Shown: positions 8,506-17,786 of the stretch, piece by piece
How the letters are laid out: each line of letters begins with the position of its first letter
How positions within the stretch are numbered: position 1 is the stretch's first letter
NCBI RefSeq assembly: GCF_011440395.1
Contig: NZ_JAAOIX010000001.1
Coordinates: forward strand, 1 to 64,000
From: Pseudomaricurvus alcaniphilus
GTDB taxonomy: Bacteria > Pseudomonadota > Gammaproteobacteria > Pseudomonadales > Cellvibrionaceae
Length of the DNA: 64,000 bases
Reading direction: 5' to 3'
Program-made: the position numbers and the translations under genes
The notes under the pieces: generated by a model
Database searches by the model: none
What the model was told of the DNA's origin: nothing
The model's input: only the letters and a program-made list of their open reading frames with translations

Positions 8506-9348
8506 ATGACACTGCAACACCTGGCCAGTGGCCACCTTAGTAAAATGCGGGTCGATCACGCCCAGCCAGTGCGTTACGAGTTGCCCCTCGACGACCGGCA
8601 TATCGACCTGATGCCCCTGCTCGGCAAGCACATAAAGCTGGAATACTCCGGTGAGATTCACTGCGGCCACTGCGGCCGCAAAACCAAGAAGAGTTTTGCC
8701 CAGGGCTATTGTTATCCCTGCTTCAAGTCCCTGGCTCAGTGTGACAGCTGCATCATGAGCCCGGAAAAATGCCACTACGCCGCCGGCACCTGTCGCGAAC
8801 CGGAGTGGGGTGAGCGCTTTTGCATGACCGATCATATTGTCTATCTGGCCAACTCGTCCGGCATCAAGGTGGGTATTACCCGTGCCTCGCAGGTGCCGGT
8901 GCGCTGGATCGACCAGGGTGCCACCCAGGCCCTGCCTATTTTCCGGGTGGCCACCCGCCAGCAGTCGGGTTTTGTCGAAGACCTGATCCGCCAGCAAGTG
9001 CCCGACAAAACCAATTGGCGTACCATGCTCAAGGGCGATGCTGATTTTCTCGACCTGGCGGCGCTGAGGGACGAAATTCTCGACAACGCCTGGAATGATA
9101 TTGTCGAGTTACAGAACCGTTTCGGCCTGCAGGCCATAGAGGTAATCGACGCCGGCGACCTGTACGAGTTCGAGTACCCGGTGCAGCAGTACCCGGCAAA
9201 AATTGTGACCCACAATCTCGACAAGAACCCGGTCGCCGAAGGGGTGTTGCAGGGCATCAAGGGGCAGTACCTGCTGCTCGACAGCGGCGCCATCAATATT
9301 CGCAAATTCGGCTCCTACCACATTCACTTCCACGCTCAGGCTGATTAA
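8506..9348 (+). CDS. DUF2797 family zinc-binding protein
   Basis: 280 residues from ATG 8506. A GTG at 8473 would overlap the previous gene and adds an unconserved tail. It has a cysteine-rich N-terminal module: CGHCGRKT near residue 51, then CYPCFKSLAQCDSC and CHYAAGTC, likely two zinc sites. The centre contains VYLANSSGIKVGITR, which resembles a GIY-YIG core in its Tyr and Gly-Ile-Thr-Arg arrangement. A nuclease role is only an inference. pepN follows after 24 nt. Confidence 0.85.
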   Translation: MTLQHLASGHLSKMRVDHAQPVRYELPLDDRHIDLMPLLGKHIKLEYSGEIHCGHCGRKTKKSFAQGYCYPCFKSLAQCDSCIMSPEKCHYAAGTCREPEWGERFCMTDHIVYLANSSGIKVGITRASQVPVRWIDQGATQALPIFRVATRQQSGFVEDLIRQQVPDKTNWRTMLKGDADFLDLAALRDEILDNAWNDIVELQNRFGLQAIEVIDAGDLYEFEYPVQQYPAKIVTHNLDKNPVAEGVLQGIKGQYLLLDSGAINIRKFGSYHIHFHAQAD

Positions 9349-9372
9349 GCCGCTACCGAGACCAGACCGTTT

Positions 9373-12048
9373 ATGAGAGACGCACAACCAACCAGTATTT
9401 ATCTCAAGGATTACAAGGTCCCCGACTTCCTGATCGAGCGCACCGAGTTGCAAATCCACCTGCACCCGGCGGCCACCCGGGTGCGCAGCCGGCTGGAGTT
9501 AAAGCGCAACCCGAAAGCCGGTAGCTCTAACGCAGCGCTGGTATTGGATGGCCAGGAGATGAAGTTGCTGAGCGTGGAGCTCAATGGCGTGGCGCTGGCG
9601 GCCGGCGATTACGAGGTAACTGCCGAAAGCCTGACCATCCACAAGGTAGGGCAGCAGGCAGAGTTGATTACCGAAGTAGAAATCAACCCTGCCGCCAACA
9701 CCAGTCTCGAGGGCCTGTACAAATCCAGAACCATGTTCTGTACCCAGTGTGAGGCCGAAGGCTTTCGTAAAATTACTTATTATCTCGATCGGCCCGATGT
9801 GCTCAGCGAGTTTACCACGACCATTGTCGCTGACGAGAAGCAGTTTCCGGTGCTTTTGTCGAACGGCAACCTGATTGAATCCAAGTCCCTGGGGGATGGT
9901 CGCCACCAGGCCAGCTGGCACGACCCGTTCAAGAAGCCGGCCTATTTATTTGCCCTGGTAGGCGGCGACCTGGAGTTTATCGAAGACCGCTTTCGCACCT
10001 GTAGCGGCCGCGACATCACCCTGCGCATTTATGTGGAGGAGAAAGACCTGGACAAGTGCGCCCACGCCATGGACTCACTTAAGCGCGCCATGCGCTGGGA
10101 TGAAGAGGTCTACGGGCGGGAGTACGACCTGGATATCTTTATGATTGTGGCGGTTGATGACTTCAATATGGGGGCCATGGAAAACAAGGGCCTCAACATC
10201 TTTAACACCTCCTGCGTACTGGCAAAACCGGAGACCACCACCGATGCCGGTTTCCAGCGCGTGGAAGCGGTTGTGGCGCACGAGTATTTCCACAATTGGT
10301 CCGGCAACCGGGTCACCTGTCGCGACTGGTTTCAATTGAGCCTGAAAGAGGGCTTTACGGTGTTTCGGGATTCCGAATTCTCCGCCGACATGGGCTCCAG
10401 GACGGTGAAGCGGGTGGAGGATGTCAGCCTGTTGCGGACCCTGCAGTTCGCCGAGGACGCCGGTCCCATGGCCCACCCGGTGCGGCCCGCATCGTTTATT
10501 GAAATATCCAACTTCTACACCCTGACCGTGTACGAAAAGGGCGCTGAAGTGGTGCGCATGATTCACACCCTGATCGGCGCCGAGAATTTCCGCAAAGGCA
10601 GTGATCTGTACTTTGAGCGTCACGACGGCGAAGCGGCCACCATCGAGAACTTCTTAAAAGCCATGGAAGATGCCTCCGGCCGCGACCTGGGCCAGTTCAG
10701 TCGCTGGTACAGCCAGGGCGGTACGCCGCGGCTGGAAGTGAGCGACCAGTTTGACCAGCAGGCGGGTACTTACACCCTGACCATTAACCAGTCCTGCCCG
10801 GACACGCCGGACGCGAAAAGCGCTGACAAGCTGCCGTTCCATATTCCGGTGGCGCTGGGCTTGCTGGGCGATGCCGGCAACCTGGCACTCCACCAGCAGG
10901 GCCAGCCGGCCAATAACGACAGCGCCGACAACACCCACTGTGTGCTGGAGTTAACCGAACAGTCACAGAGCTTTGTGTTTGAAAAACTGCCGGAAAAACC
11001 GGTGCCGGTGCTGTTGCGGGGCTTTTCGGCGCCGGTAAAACTCCACTATCCCTACAATCGCGATGACCTCACCGCAATTATGAGTCGGGACAGCGACGGC
11101 TTCAGTCGCTGGGACGCGAGCCAGAAACTGGCGGTGGCGGTGATTGAAGATGTCATGACCAGCTATCGCGGCCAGCAGCAAGGCCAAATCGATCAGCGTC
11201 TGCTGTCTGCCTGTCGCCAGGTACTCAGCGACGAGAGCCTCGATCCCGCCATGGTCGCCCTGATGCTGCAATTGCCGAGCGAGAGCTATCTCAGTGAAAT
11301 TGCCGATACCATCGATGTCGAAGCCATCCACCATGGCCGTTTGCAGGTTCGCAAAGCCCTGGCCTGCGAACTCTACAGTGAATTCAAGCAGGCCTACGAG
11401 CGCTGCAATTCCAGCGAAGCCTATGTCTATAGCGCCGCAGCCGTCGCCCGCCGGAGCTTGAAAAACACTGCTCTCGGCTATTTGTTGCAAAGCGATCGCG
11501 CCGAGGCGATCAGCCTGGCGCAGGCACAATTTGCGGGCGCTACCAACATGACCGATCAGTCGGCGGCGTTAACCGTGCTGGTCAACAGTGAACTGCCCGG
11601 CGCAGAAGCTGCCAGCAGCGAGGCGCTGGCGAGTTTTTACCAGCAGTGGCAACACGAATCGCTGGTGGTCAACCAGTGGTTGTCCACCCAGGCCACCTGT
11701 GCACTGCCCGGCGGCCTGGAGCGGGTGCAGGCATTAATGCAACACGCCGCCTTCGACCTGAAAAACCCCAACAAGGTGCGGGCGCTGGTGGGTGCGTTTT
11801 GCGCCAACAACCCGATTAACTTTCATCGCCCGGACGGGCTGGGCTATCAATTCCTGGCGGACCAAATCATCGTCCTCAACAAGCTCAACCCGCAAATAGC
11901 GTCCCGTCAGTTGACGCCGCTGACCCGCTGGCGCAAGTACGATGCAGCGCGCCAGAAATTAATGCAGCAACAGCTGCAGCGCATTATGGCCGAATCCGAT
12001 TTATCCAAGGATGTGTATGAGGTGGTGAGCAAGAGCCTGGCCGGCTAA
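9373..12048 (+). CDS. pepN: Aminopeptidase N (M1 family)
   Basis: 891 residues, the length of E. coli-type PepN. Zinc ligands H303, H307 and E326 lie in HEYFHNW and a downstream glutamate, with catalytic E304. The exopeptidase motif GAMEN is at residues 267-271. It removes N-terminal residues from peptides in the cytoplasm. The domains are N-terminal beta saddle, thermolysin-like catalytic domain, small beta domain, and helical C-terminal domain. Last gene of the + run; a hairpin at 12064-12083 follows the stop. Confidence 0.97.
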   Translation: MRDAQPTSIYLKDYKVPDFLIERTELQIHLHPAATRVRSRLELKRNPKAGSSNAALVLDGQEMKLLSVELNGVALAAGDYEVTAESLTIHKVGQQAELITEVEINPAANTSLEGLYKSRTMFCTQCEAEGFRKITYYLDRPDVLSEFTTTIVADEKQFPVLLSNGNLIESKSLGDGRHQASWHDPFKKPAYLFALVGGDLEFIEDRFRTCSGRDITLRIYVEEKDLDKCAHAMDSLKRAMRWDEEVYGREYDLDIFMIVAVDDFNMGAMENKGLNIFNTSCVLAKPETTTDAGFQRVEAVVAHEYFHNWSGNRVTCRDWFQLSLKEGFTVFRDSEFSADMGSRTVKRVEDVSLLRTLQFAEDAGPMAHPVRPASFIEISNFYTLTVYEKGAEVVRMIHTLIGAENFRKGSDLYFERHDGEAATIENFLKAMEDASGRDLGQFSRWYSQGGTPRLEVSDQFDQQAGTYTLTINQSCPDTPDAKSADKLPFHIPVALGLLGDAGNLALHQQGQPANNDSADNTHCVLELTEQSQSFVFEKLPEKPVPVLLRGFSAPVKLHYPYNRDDLTAIMSRDSDGFSRWDASQKLAVAVIEDVMTSYRGQQQGQIDQRLLSACRQVLSDESLDPAMVALMLQLPSESYLSEIADTIDVEAIHHGRLQVRKALACELYSEFKQAYERCNSSEAYVYSAAAVARRSLKNTALGYLLQSDRAEAISLAQAQFAGATNMTDQSAALTVLVNSELPGAEAASSEALASFYQQWQHESLVVNQWLSTQATCALPGGLERVQALMQHAAFDLKNPNKVRALVGAFCANNPINFHRPDGLGYQFLADQIIVLNKLNPQIASRQLTPLTRWRKYDAARQKLMQQQLQRIMAESDLSKDVYEVVSKSLAG

Positions 12049-12063
12049 ACCCGCACCCACCGA

Positions 12064-12083
12064 CTGCCCGGGTGGCCGGGCAG
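12064..12083. terminator. Stem-loop between convergent genes
   Basis: CTGCCCGG at 12064-12071 and CCGGGCAG at 12076-12083 form an 8-bp perfect stem with a GTGG loop. No T tract follows, so this may be a weak terminator or an mRNA-end hairpin shared by pepN and the convergent lipoprotein gene. Confidence 0.45.
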
Positions 12084-12113
12084 GGCGGCAACGGCGACAC
12101 AGAATTGACAATC

Positions 12114-12458
12114 CTAGTGATTGCCAAACTTGTCTTTCGCTGCCTGCAAGGTGTCTTTGGCTGCGTCAGCGGCAGCTTTAGCCTTTGTTTCCACAGCGTC
12201 GCGGGCTGCGGCGGCGCTTTCCTCGGCGTTATCCGCCACGGCCGCTGCCGCGTCTTTTGCCATTGCCCCGGCTGAATTGGCGGCCTCGGAGACGCTGCCC
12301 GCCGCAGAATCGGTAGAATGCTTGAGCTCGTCCTGCATGCCTGAAAGCGTGGAGGATGGTGTCTCAGGCGCCTCTTGTTTACCGCAGGCGCTGAGCCCCA
12401 GGGTTACTGTTGCCAACAGGGTTGCTACGATCAAATAGATTTTCTTTTCCATGTTCAT
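12114..12458 (-). CDS. Small LEA-like lipoprotein
   Basis: 114 residues from ATG 12458, which AGAGG precedes with 8-nt spacing. A signal peptide ends in the lipobox LSAC, with C26 the lipidated cysteine. The mature part is almost entirely Ala, Asp, Glu, Lys and Ser in runs such as AAAARDAVETKAKAAADAAK. These are repeating amphipathic helices like late-embryogenesis-abundant and YtxH-type stress proteins. Role in envelope or osmotic stress is an inference from composition. It lies 54 nt downstream of the DUF4332 gene on the same strand and may share its promoter. Confidence 0.8.
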   Translation of the reverse strand: MNMEKKIYLIVATLLATVTLGLSACGKQEAPETPSSTLSGMQDELKHSTDSAAGSVSEAANSAGAMAKDAAAAVADNAEESAAAARDAVETKAKAAADAAKDTLQAAKDKFGNH

Positions 12459-12512
12459 ATTTATTACCTCTGCACTGTGAGTAATGTTGCGGCCAGCTTT
12501 TATGTTGGAAAA

Positions 12513-12917
12513 TTAGTAGTGAATGGCTCGCGACATGGATTTGGCCTGGTTGACCCAGTCCTCCACGTGGGCACTGCTGGGCAGAGCGCGCACCAGATTT
12601 TTCTGGGTGTTGACTTCAATCATACGGCGGTGCAGGTTAGCCGCGTTGCGCTGTGCCAACTCCACCACCGTATCGACCCCCGAGAGCTCCAGTAAATCGG
12701 CGTATTCACCGCCTACTCCTTTGATGCGGGTGAGATCGGCGCGATTGACCCACTTCGAGATAAGCTTGGGGCTGATGCCGGATTGGTTGGCGAGCGCGAC
12801 CCGGCCAGTAAGCGTGCCGGCTTTAAAGAGCAATTTTTCCAGGCTGGTGACACCACAGCTTTTCAGTTTTTCGGAGTAGTTCTCTCCAATGCCTTCGATG
12901 GCAGATAAATTGGTCAT
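12513..12917 (-). CDS. DUF4332 helix-hairpin-helix protein
   Basis: 134 residues. Two helix-hairpin-helix-like units are visible: IEGIGENYSEKLKSCGV near residue 7 and IKGVGGEYADLLELSGV near 64, typical of DUF4332. Such folds usually bind DNA, but no function has been assigned to this family. ATG 12917 follows GAGGG with 8-nt spacing. The OmpR-type box at 13003-13022 lies about 90 nt upstream, so this gene and the lipoprotein after it are candidate targets of the neighbouring response regulator. Confidence 0.85.
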   Translation of the reverse strand: MTNLSAIEGIGENYSEKLKSCGVTSLEKLLFKAGTLTGRVALANQSGISPKLISKWVNRADLTRIKGVGGEYADLLELSGVDTVVELAQRNAANLHRRMIEVNTQKNLVRALPSSAHVEDWVNQAKSMSRAIHY

Positions 12918-13002
12918 GATTACGTCCCTCAGTAAGGTAATTACTTGTGCGTTAGCAGCAATTGAATTATCGGTTGGGAGAGGAACGAGAAGCTATAAGG
13001 AA

Positions 13003-13022
13003 CTGTAAAAGCTTTGTAAAAC
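13003..13022 (-). promoter_or_regulatory. Candidate OmpR-family binding box upstream of the DUF4332 gene
   Basis: On the minus strand it reads GTTTTACAAAGCTTTTACAG: two copies of TTTTACA starting 11 bp apart. The same 19 bases occur at 19412-19430. The element is followed on the minus strand by TTATAG, a possible -10. The + strand form GTAAA-N6-GTAAA resembles the CpxR consensus GTAAA-N5-GTAAA. Confidence 0.55.
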
Positions 13023-13029
13023 TCGAAGC

Positions 13030-15576
13030 TTAGACCGGGGCGTGCTGCGCCAGCCTGGGGATTTTCAAGGTGAAAGTAGAGCCGACACCGACACTGCTCT
13101 CGACGTCGATACTGCCGCGATGGCTTTGTACCGCCGCGGCCACAAAGCGCAAGCCGAGGCCAACCCCGGAAACTGCGCGAGCTCCCTGTTGAAAGCTATT
13201 GAAGATTTTATCAATCTCACCGGCGGCGATGCCGGTGCCTCGGTCGCTGATCTTTATCACTGCGTCATTCTCGTTGCAGGCGAGAGTGACTGTGATCTTG
13301 CTGTTGTCCTCGCTGTGTTTGAGGGCATTGTCGAGCAGGTTCAATATGGCTCGCTCCAGTACTCCGCGATTGCAGCTGACCCAAACGTCCTCATCACAGG
13401 TTGCCATGCGGAACTGTATGCCGCGTTTGGCGGCCGCGTGAAAGACCAGGGCCACGGCGTTGTCGATCAGGGACTGGGCATCGCATTCATCCAGCGCCGG
13501 CGCATCCGCTTGCTCAAGTCGGGCCAGCTGGGTGAAGTTTTCAGCGTAGGCCAGGTTTTCCTGCACGTAGTGTTCAATGTTTTCCAGCAGTTTCAGGTTC
13601 AATTGGTCGGGGTTCTCACTTTTTGCTCCCTCGATCAGCGCCAGTACCGAGGTCAGGGGGGCACGCAAATCGTGGGAGAGAAAATTGAGGGCTTCCGAGC
13701 GACTTCTCTCGCTGGCTTTAAGGTCAGTAACGTCAGTAAGGCTGATCAGGAACATGGGGCGATCCAGGCGAATCAAGCGGCCGCGGCAGAGCAGGTCGCG
13801 GCCGCCGTCCAGGGTTCGTCCTTCGCGATTAAAGGCAATTCCCTGCAATGCCAGAGCGGCCAGCTGGGCACTGATGTCAGCCGAGCCCTGGAATTCCAGC
13901 CGCTTTAATGCTTCCAGCAGGCGACTGTCGTTGTTTTGCATTGCCAGCAGGCTGCGAGCTTGCTGGTTGATCAACAGGATGCTGCCGGAACTGTCCGCCA
14001 GGATGATACCGCTGGAAAGTTGTGCCAGAGTGCCACTGATCAACTCCCGGTTGTGGCGTGCCTGCTGGTAGGCAAACTCCAGCTGGGCGATATCCACATC
14101 GATATAGTCGCCGCCAAACGCAGGTGCGTTGGCGGCACTGCCGGTCTCCGGGAAAATAAGCTCCAGGTTGTTGTCGGTATTGGCGTGGTCCGGGTTCCAG
14201 ACCAGAGTCAGCAAGCGGCGCTCGCCATCGATGTTAAACCATTTGCTGGACTGTTGTTCGCGGTGCAGCCAGTCGGTTCCCATCTCGCTATGCTGGGCAT
14301 CGCCAGCATCGCTACCGATATTCCAGCGCTGCAGTCGCCCCAGGGATTGTAAGAACTCGGCGGCCTTTTCCAGGTGGCTCCATGACCAATGACTGTCGGA
14401 TTTACTATTTTCAGTTTGCAGCAGCTGCAATTGTTTGTGCATAAATTCGACGGCGGCGTTGAGGCGCAACCAGTTCCAGAGTGGGTAGGCCAGCAACACC
14501 GTCATCACAACCGGTGCCGGGGAGTACCAGATACGCTGCCACTGCAGCAGCAGGATAGCCGCCAGCGGCACCAGCACTGCGCACAATACCACTGCAATCA
14601 ACAACGCTCGCGGCTGCAGGCGAGTGAACAGCATAATGGTGAAGAAGGTCAGCCCGAAAGACAGCAGGGCATTGGCTTCCCGGGACAGGCGCTGGGCGAG
14701 TTTGCCCTCGCGCAATGCCTGGAAAATATTCGCGTTGATTTCCACCCCGGAAATTTGCCCGAGGGAGGTAGAGATCTTGTCGGCGTGGCCGGCAGCGGTA
14801 GCACCGACAAAAACGATCTTGTCCTGTAGCACCCGGGCGGGAATGCGGCCTTTGATGATGTCGACGTAAGACACCATGGCGACAGTTCCGGCGGGGCCCA
14901 TAAACGGAATCAGGTTTTCGTGGCTGCGGACAATCGAGACCACCGAATTTTGCTGCCGTGCTTGCGCCTGGGTCAGGCCGGGCAGGGGATCAACCTCAAG
15001 CTCGAGTACCCGCGCCAGCGCCACCGCGAAATGCTCCCAGTGCGGCGCTACCAGTCCCTCCCGTAAAAACACACTGCGGGCGACGCCGTCGCTTTCCACC
15101 TCGATATGAACGTGACCCAGGCGCGCCGCGGCAGCCGCCATTGCAGGAACCGGCTGGATTTCCAGTAATTGCCCGCCGCGATCCGCCTGGCCCACAAATA
15201 TCGGCAGCACTACAGCACCGTGTTGGGCAATTTCTGCGGCCAGCAGTTGATCAACTTCGGGGTATTCAGTGTCGGCCTCTGCAAACACAATATCGATCGC
15301 GATAGCTTTGGCCCCTGCAGCTCGCAACTGCCGCAACAGTTGTACGTGGCGTTCCCTGGGCCAGGGCCAGCGGCCAAACTCCAGCAGGCTTCGCTCATCG
15401 ATGGCGACGATCAGTACATCGTCCGCCCGGGCGAGGGGGGTGAGTTCGTTGGCACTGTCGTAAGTGATATTGTCCAGCGCCGCAATAAGATTGAACCAGC
15501 CCAGCAGCACGCAGAAAAAACCGCCCGCCAGAGCCAGCAACAAACGACCGTAGAGGATTTTCGATGCAAGTCTCAC
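13030..15576 (-). CDS. CHASE2-PAS histidine kinase
   Basis: 848 residues from GTG 15576. An N-terminal membrane segment (about 10-35) is followed by a periplasmic CHASE2 domain (to about 300), then three hydrophobic segments (about 305-375). A PAS-like region (QLSSGIILADSSGSILLINQQA) comes next. The HisKA domain has H635 in FLSHDLRAP, and the HATPase domain shows NLLDNALKHS and SDRGTGIAAGEIDKIF. It should sense an extracytoplasmic signal and phosphorylate the regulator encoded at 16940. It is third in the order regulator, LysM-FecR protein, kinase, with a 20-nt gap to the FecR gene. CHASE2 ligands are unknown. Confidence 0.92.
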   Translation of the reverse strand: MRLASKILYGRLLLALAGGFFCVLLGWFNLIAALDNITYDSANELTPLARADDVLIVAIDERSLLEFGRWPWPRERHVQLLRQLRAAGAKAIAIDIVFAEADTEYPEVDQLLAAEIAQHGAVVLPIFVGQADRGGQLLEIQPVPAMAAAAARLGHVHIEVESDGVARSVFLREGLVAPHWEHFAVALARVLELEVDPLPGLTQAQARQQNSVVSIVRSHENLIPFMGPAGTVAMVSYVDIIKGRIPARVLQDKIVFVGATAAGHADKISTSLGQISGVEINANIFQALREGKLAQRLSREANALLSFGLTFFTIMLFTRLQPRALLIAVVLCAVLVPLAAILLLQWQRIWYSPAPVVMTVLLAYPLWNWLRLNAAVEFMHKQLQLLQTENSKSDSHWSWSHLEKAAEFLQSLGRLQRWNIGSDAGDAQHSEMGTDWLHREQQSSKWFNIDGERRLLTLVWNPDHANTDNNLELIFPETGSAANAPAFGGDYIDVDIAQLEFAYQQARHNRELISGTLAQLSSGIILADSSGSILLINQQARSLLAMQNNDSRLLEALKRLEFQGSADISAQLAALALQGIAFNREGRTLDGGRDLLCRGRLIRLDRPMFLISLTDVTDLKASERSRSEALNFLSHDLRAPLTSVLALIEGAKSENPDQLNLKLLENIEHYVQENLAYAENFTQLARLEQADAPALDECDAQSLIDNAVALVFHAAAKRGIQFRMATCDEDVWVSCNRGVLERAILNLLDNALKHSEDNSKITVTLACNENDAVIKISDRGTGIAAGEIDKIFNSFQQGARAVSGVGLGLRFVAAAVQSHRGSIDVESSVGVGSTFTLKIPRLAQHAPV

Positions 15577-15596
15577 TGGGGCTGGCGGCCTTTGAC

Positions 15597-16943
15597 CTAG
15601 AGTGCCAACAACAGCATCAGCACGGTCATCGCTTTAACTTGCCAGGGTATTTCCTGGGGCGGTTGATAGTCCCGGTGGGCACTGGCCGCTGACTCGTTCC
15701 CGGCCGCGTCGATGGTTATGACGCGCGAACTGAAGGACGCCGCCGGCGGTTTAAAGCGGATGCTGGTGTCCGTGGTGAGGTGGGTAGTGATGATCTGGTT
15801 AAAGCTGTTGTCGCTGCTAATCTCCACCCGATAGCGCTCGGCTCCGGCAACATTGGCCCACTGCAGCTCCATGTCGCCGTTGGCTGTCGGGGTAATGGGT
15901 GACAGCTGCGCTGTCGCTGCTGGTCGCGGCACGATGCACAGCGGAGCGCTGCTCTCCAGGCCGTTGAAACCATCCCGGTCAATGGCCCGCAGCTGCAGCC
16001 GATAGCAGCCCTCGACCAGGCTGGCAACAGTGTAGCTTGGCTCCGCGCTGGCATGGCTGGCTAACAGGGCGCCGGACTCCCCCTCTTCGAGCAGGTCCAG
16101 CAACCAGGATCCGGCACGCTGGTCACCGGCCCATTCAATTTTGACCGGCAAACTGACGGCGGCATAAGAGCGTTTGAATTGCGGCGCCGGCAGCAGTTTG
16201 CGGGGCTCGCTCGGGGGCTTGCCTTTGGCCGCGGCTACGCCGAAACCGGCGGGCACCGTGGCGCCGGCTTTGCCCGCTGCCACGTTGACTGCCCCTGCCA
16301 ACACCTCACTGCGCATGCTGGCACCGTCTGCGCCGAGGCTATTTACGCGGTATTCTGTGCCCCTGACAGCGGCGATAGCGGCGGGGGTAGTAATGCTAAA
16401 GCGGGACTTCCGGTTCGGCGCCACCTTGACTTCCACCGCACCGCTGGGCAAGCCCAGCTCCGCAGTACTGCGCTCGCTGGCCGAGCCGCTCATGGTGTTT
16501 AATTCGAGCACGCTATTAGGCCGCAGCAGGACCTCGTTGCCGGCGCCCAGTGTCAGCCTGGCAGAACCCTCGTCGCTGACCAGACGCGCACCGAGGTGCA
16601 AGCCCTGGCCCTGGCGCAATGGTTCAGCTGGCGCGGCGGGATTCAGGTAGTAATTTACAACTCCGGTGACGGCGCTGACACTGCCTACGGTTGGCGGGTT
16701 GATTAACCACTGCGCCGGTATGCGGATCTCACTGCCGACGGGAATGGCCCGATCGCGACTGACACCATTGTATTTGGCCAGCTCGATCCAGCAGCCACGT
16801 TTATGGGTGTATTTGAGGCACAAATCCCACAGTGTATCCCCTGGTTGGAAGTGATATACCCAGTCGCTGGCGAAACCGGTGAGTGAAGAGCAGGCAAGTA
16901 ACGGCGCAAGAAGTAGCTGCGCCAGTCGTGAACGTAGATTCAA
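15597..16943 (-). CDS. Periplasmic LysM-FecR domain protein
   Basis: 448 residues. Signal peptide of about 26 residues, then a LysM module (YHFQPGDTLWDLCLKYTHKRG to PVGSEIRIP, about 30-78). A FecR-type domain follows, recognisable by SITTPAAIAAVRGTEYRVN near residue 190. Two immunoglobulin-like repeats then run to a C-terminal hydrophobic stretch (VKAMTVLMLLLAL) that may anchor it. LysM implies peptidoglycan contact; FecR domains relay signals. Its start overlaps the regulator stop by 4 nt, so the three genes are one operon. I infer that it presents a cell-wall cue to the CHASE2 kinase; no direct evidence. Confidence 0.88.
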   Translation of the reverse strand: MNLRSRLAQLLLAPLLACSSLTGFASDWVYHFQPGDTLWDLCLKYTHKRGCWIELAKYNGVSRDRAIPVGSEIRIPAQWLINPPTVGSVSAVTGVVNYYLNPAAPAEPLRQGQGLHLGARLVSDEGSARLTLGAGNEVLLRPNSVLELNTMSGSASERSTAELGLPSGAVEVKVAPNRKSRFSITTPAAIAAVRGTEYRVNSLGADGASMRSEVLAGAVNVAAGKAGATVPAGFGVAAAKGKPPSEPRKLLPAPQFKRSYAAVSLPVKIEWAGDQRAGSWLLDLLEEGESGALLASHASAEPSYTVASLVEGCYRLQLRAIDRDGFNGLESSAPLCIVPRPAATAQLSPITPTANGDMELQWANVAGAERYRVEISSDNSFNQIITTHLTTDTSIRFKPPAASFSSRVITIDAAGNESAASAHRDYQPPQEIPWQVKAMTVLMLLLAL

Positions 16944-17626
16944 AGAGCCTCCAGGCGATAGCCGTGCCGATAGATAGTTTTGATACAGTACCCCATATCC
17001 GGCCCAATTTTCAGTATTTTTCGGATACGGCTCATGTGCACGTCGACGGTGCGAGTGTCCAGGTCAGCGCCGACCCCCCAAACATCGCGCAGTAAAAACT
17101 CCCGCGACAGCAGTTTACCGACATTGGTCAGCAGGCAGGAGGCAAGCTGGAACTCGGTTGGTGTGAGGCTGACAGTCTCGCCCTCGATGCTGGCCTGTTT
17201 GTTGTTCAAGTCCAACACAATAGGCCCCAGCGCCAGGGTGGCGACCGGGTCCTGGCCAACTCGGCGCCACAGGGCGGCCAGCCTGGCGAGTAGCTCGGCT
17301 TGCCTGAGGGGCTTGATCAGGTAGTCATCGGCGCCACTGGCGAGCCCCCTGACCACGTCCTCCTCGCTGTCCTTGGCCGTGGCGAACAACACCGGCCCCT
17401 CGAAGCCGAGCTCATTGCGCACCTCGGCCAGCACATCGATACCCTCGCAGTCCGGCAATTGCCAGTCGAGTATTAACAGGTCCGCGGGTGTCTGCCTTAT
17501 GGTCTGGATAAAACTGCTACCGGTGTCGCGGTGCACAACCCGATAGCCGGCGTCGGTCAGCCAACCGATCAGCAGGTCAGCCTGCGGTTTTTCATCTTCG
17601 AGTAGGCCAATAGTTATGTCTGGCAT
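16940..17626 (-). CDS. OmpR/PhoB-type response regulator
   Basis: 228 residues from ATG 17626. The open frame continues upstream, but the receiver starts at MPDITIGLLEDE, preceded by a purine-rich AAGGCG. Acidic pocket at E10/D11, phosphoacceptor D54 in LLILDWQLPD. The winged-helix domain (about 130-225) contains LSREFLLRDVWGVGADLDTRTVDVHMSRIRKIL, the OmpR recognition helix region. The partner kinase is encoded two genes downstream. The likely targets carry TTTTACA direct repeats spaced by 11 bp, found upstream of the flanking genes. Confidence 0.93.
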   Translation of the reverse strand: MPDITIGLLEDEKPQADLLIGWLTDAGYRVVHRDTGSSFIQTIRQTPADLLILDWQLPDCEGIDVLAEVRNELGFEGPVLFATAKDSEEDVVRGLASGADDYLIKPLRQAELLARLAALWRRVGQDPVATLALGPIVLDLNNKQASIEGETVSLTPTEFQLASCLLTNVGKLLSREFLLRDVWGVGADLDTRTVDVHMSRIRKILKIGPDMGYCIKTIYRHGYRLEAL

Positions 17627-17715
17627 TCGCCTTGTTTCCTCTAGTACGTGCTGGTGACCCAACTCCGATTGCCAGCAGGGGCCCTGTTTCATCATCATAC
17701 CTGCACTTTGCAGAA

Positions 17716-17750
17716 ATAAAAAAGCCCGGCGTAAACTGCTTGCCGGGCGC
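17716..17750 (-). terminator. Intrinsic terminator of the repeat lipoprotein gene
   Basis: GCCCGGC at 17724-17730 pairs with GCCGGGC at 17742-17748. Read on the minus strand the stem is followed by six T, then ATTT. It lies 37 nt past the lipoprotein stop and separates it from the regulator operon. Confidence 0.8.
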
Positions 17751-17786
17751 AAAAACCTGATGCGGCGGAGTCAACCGGCTGCGCTG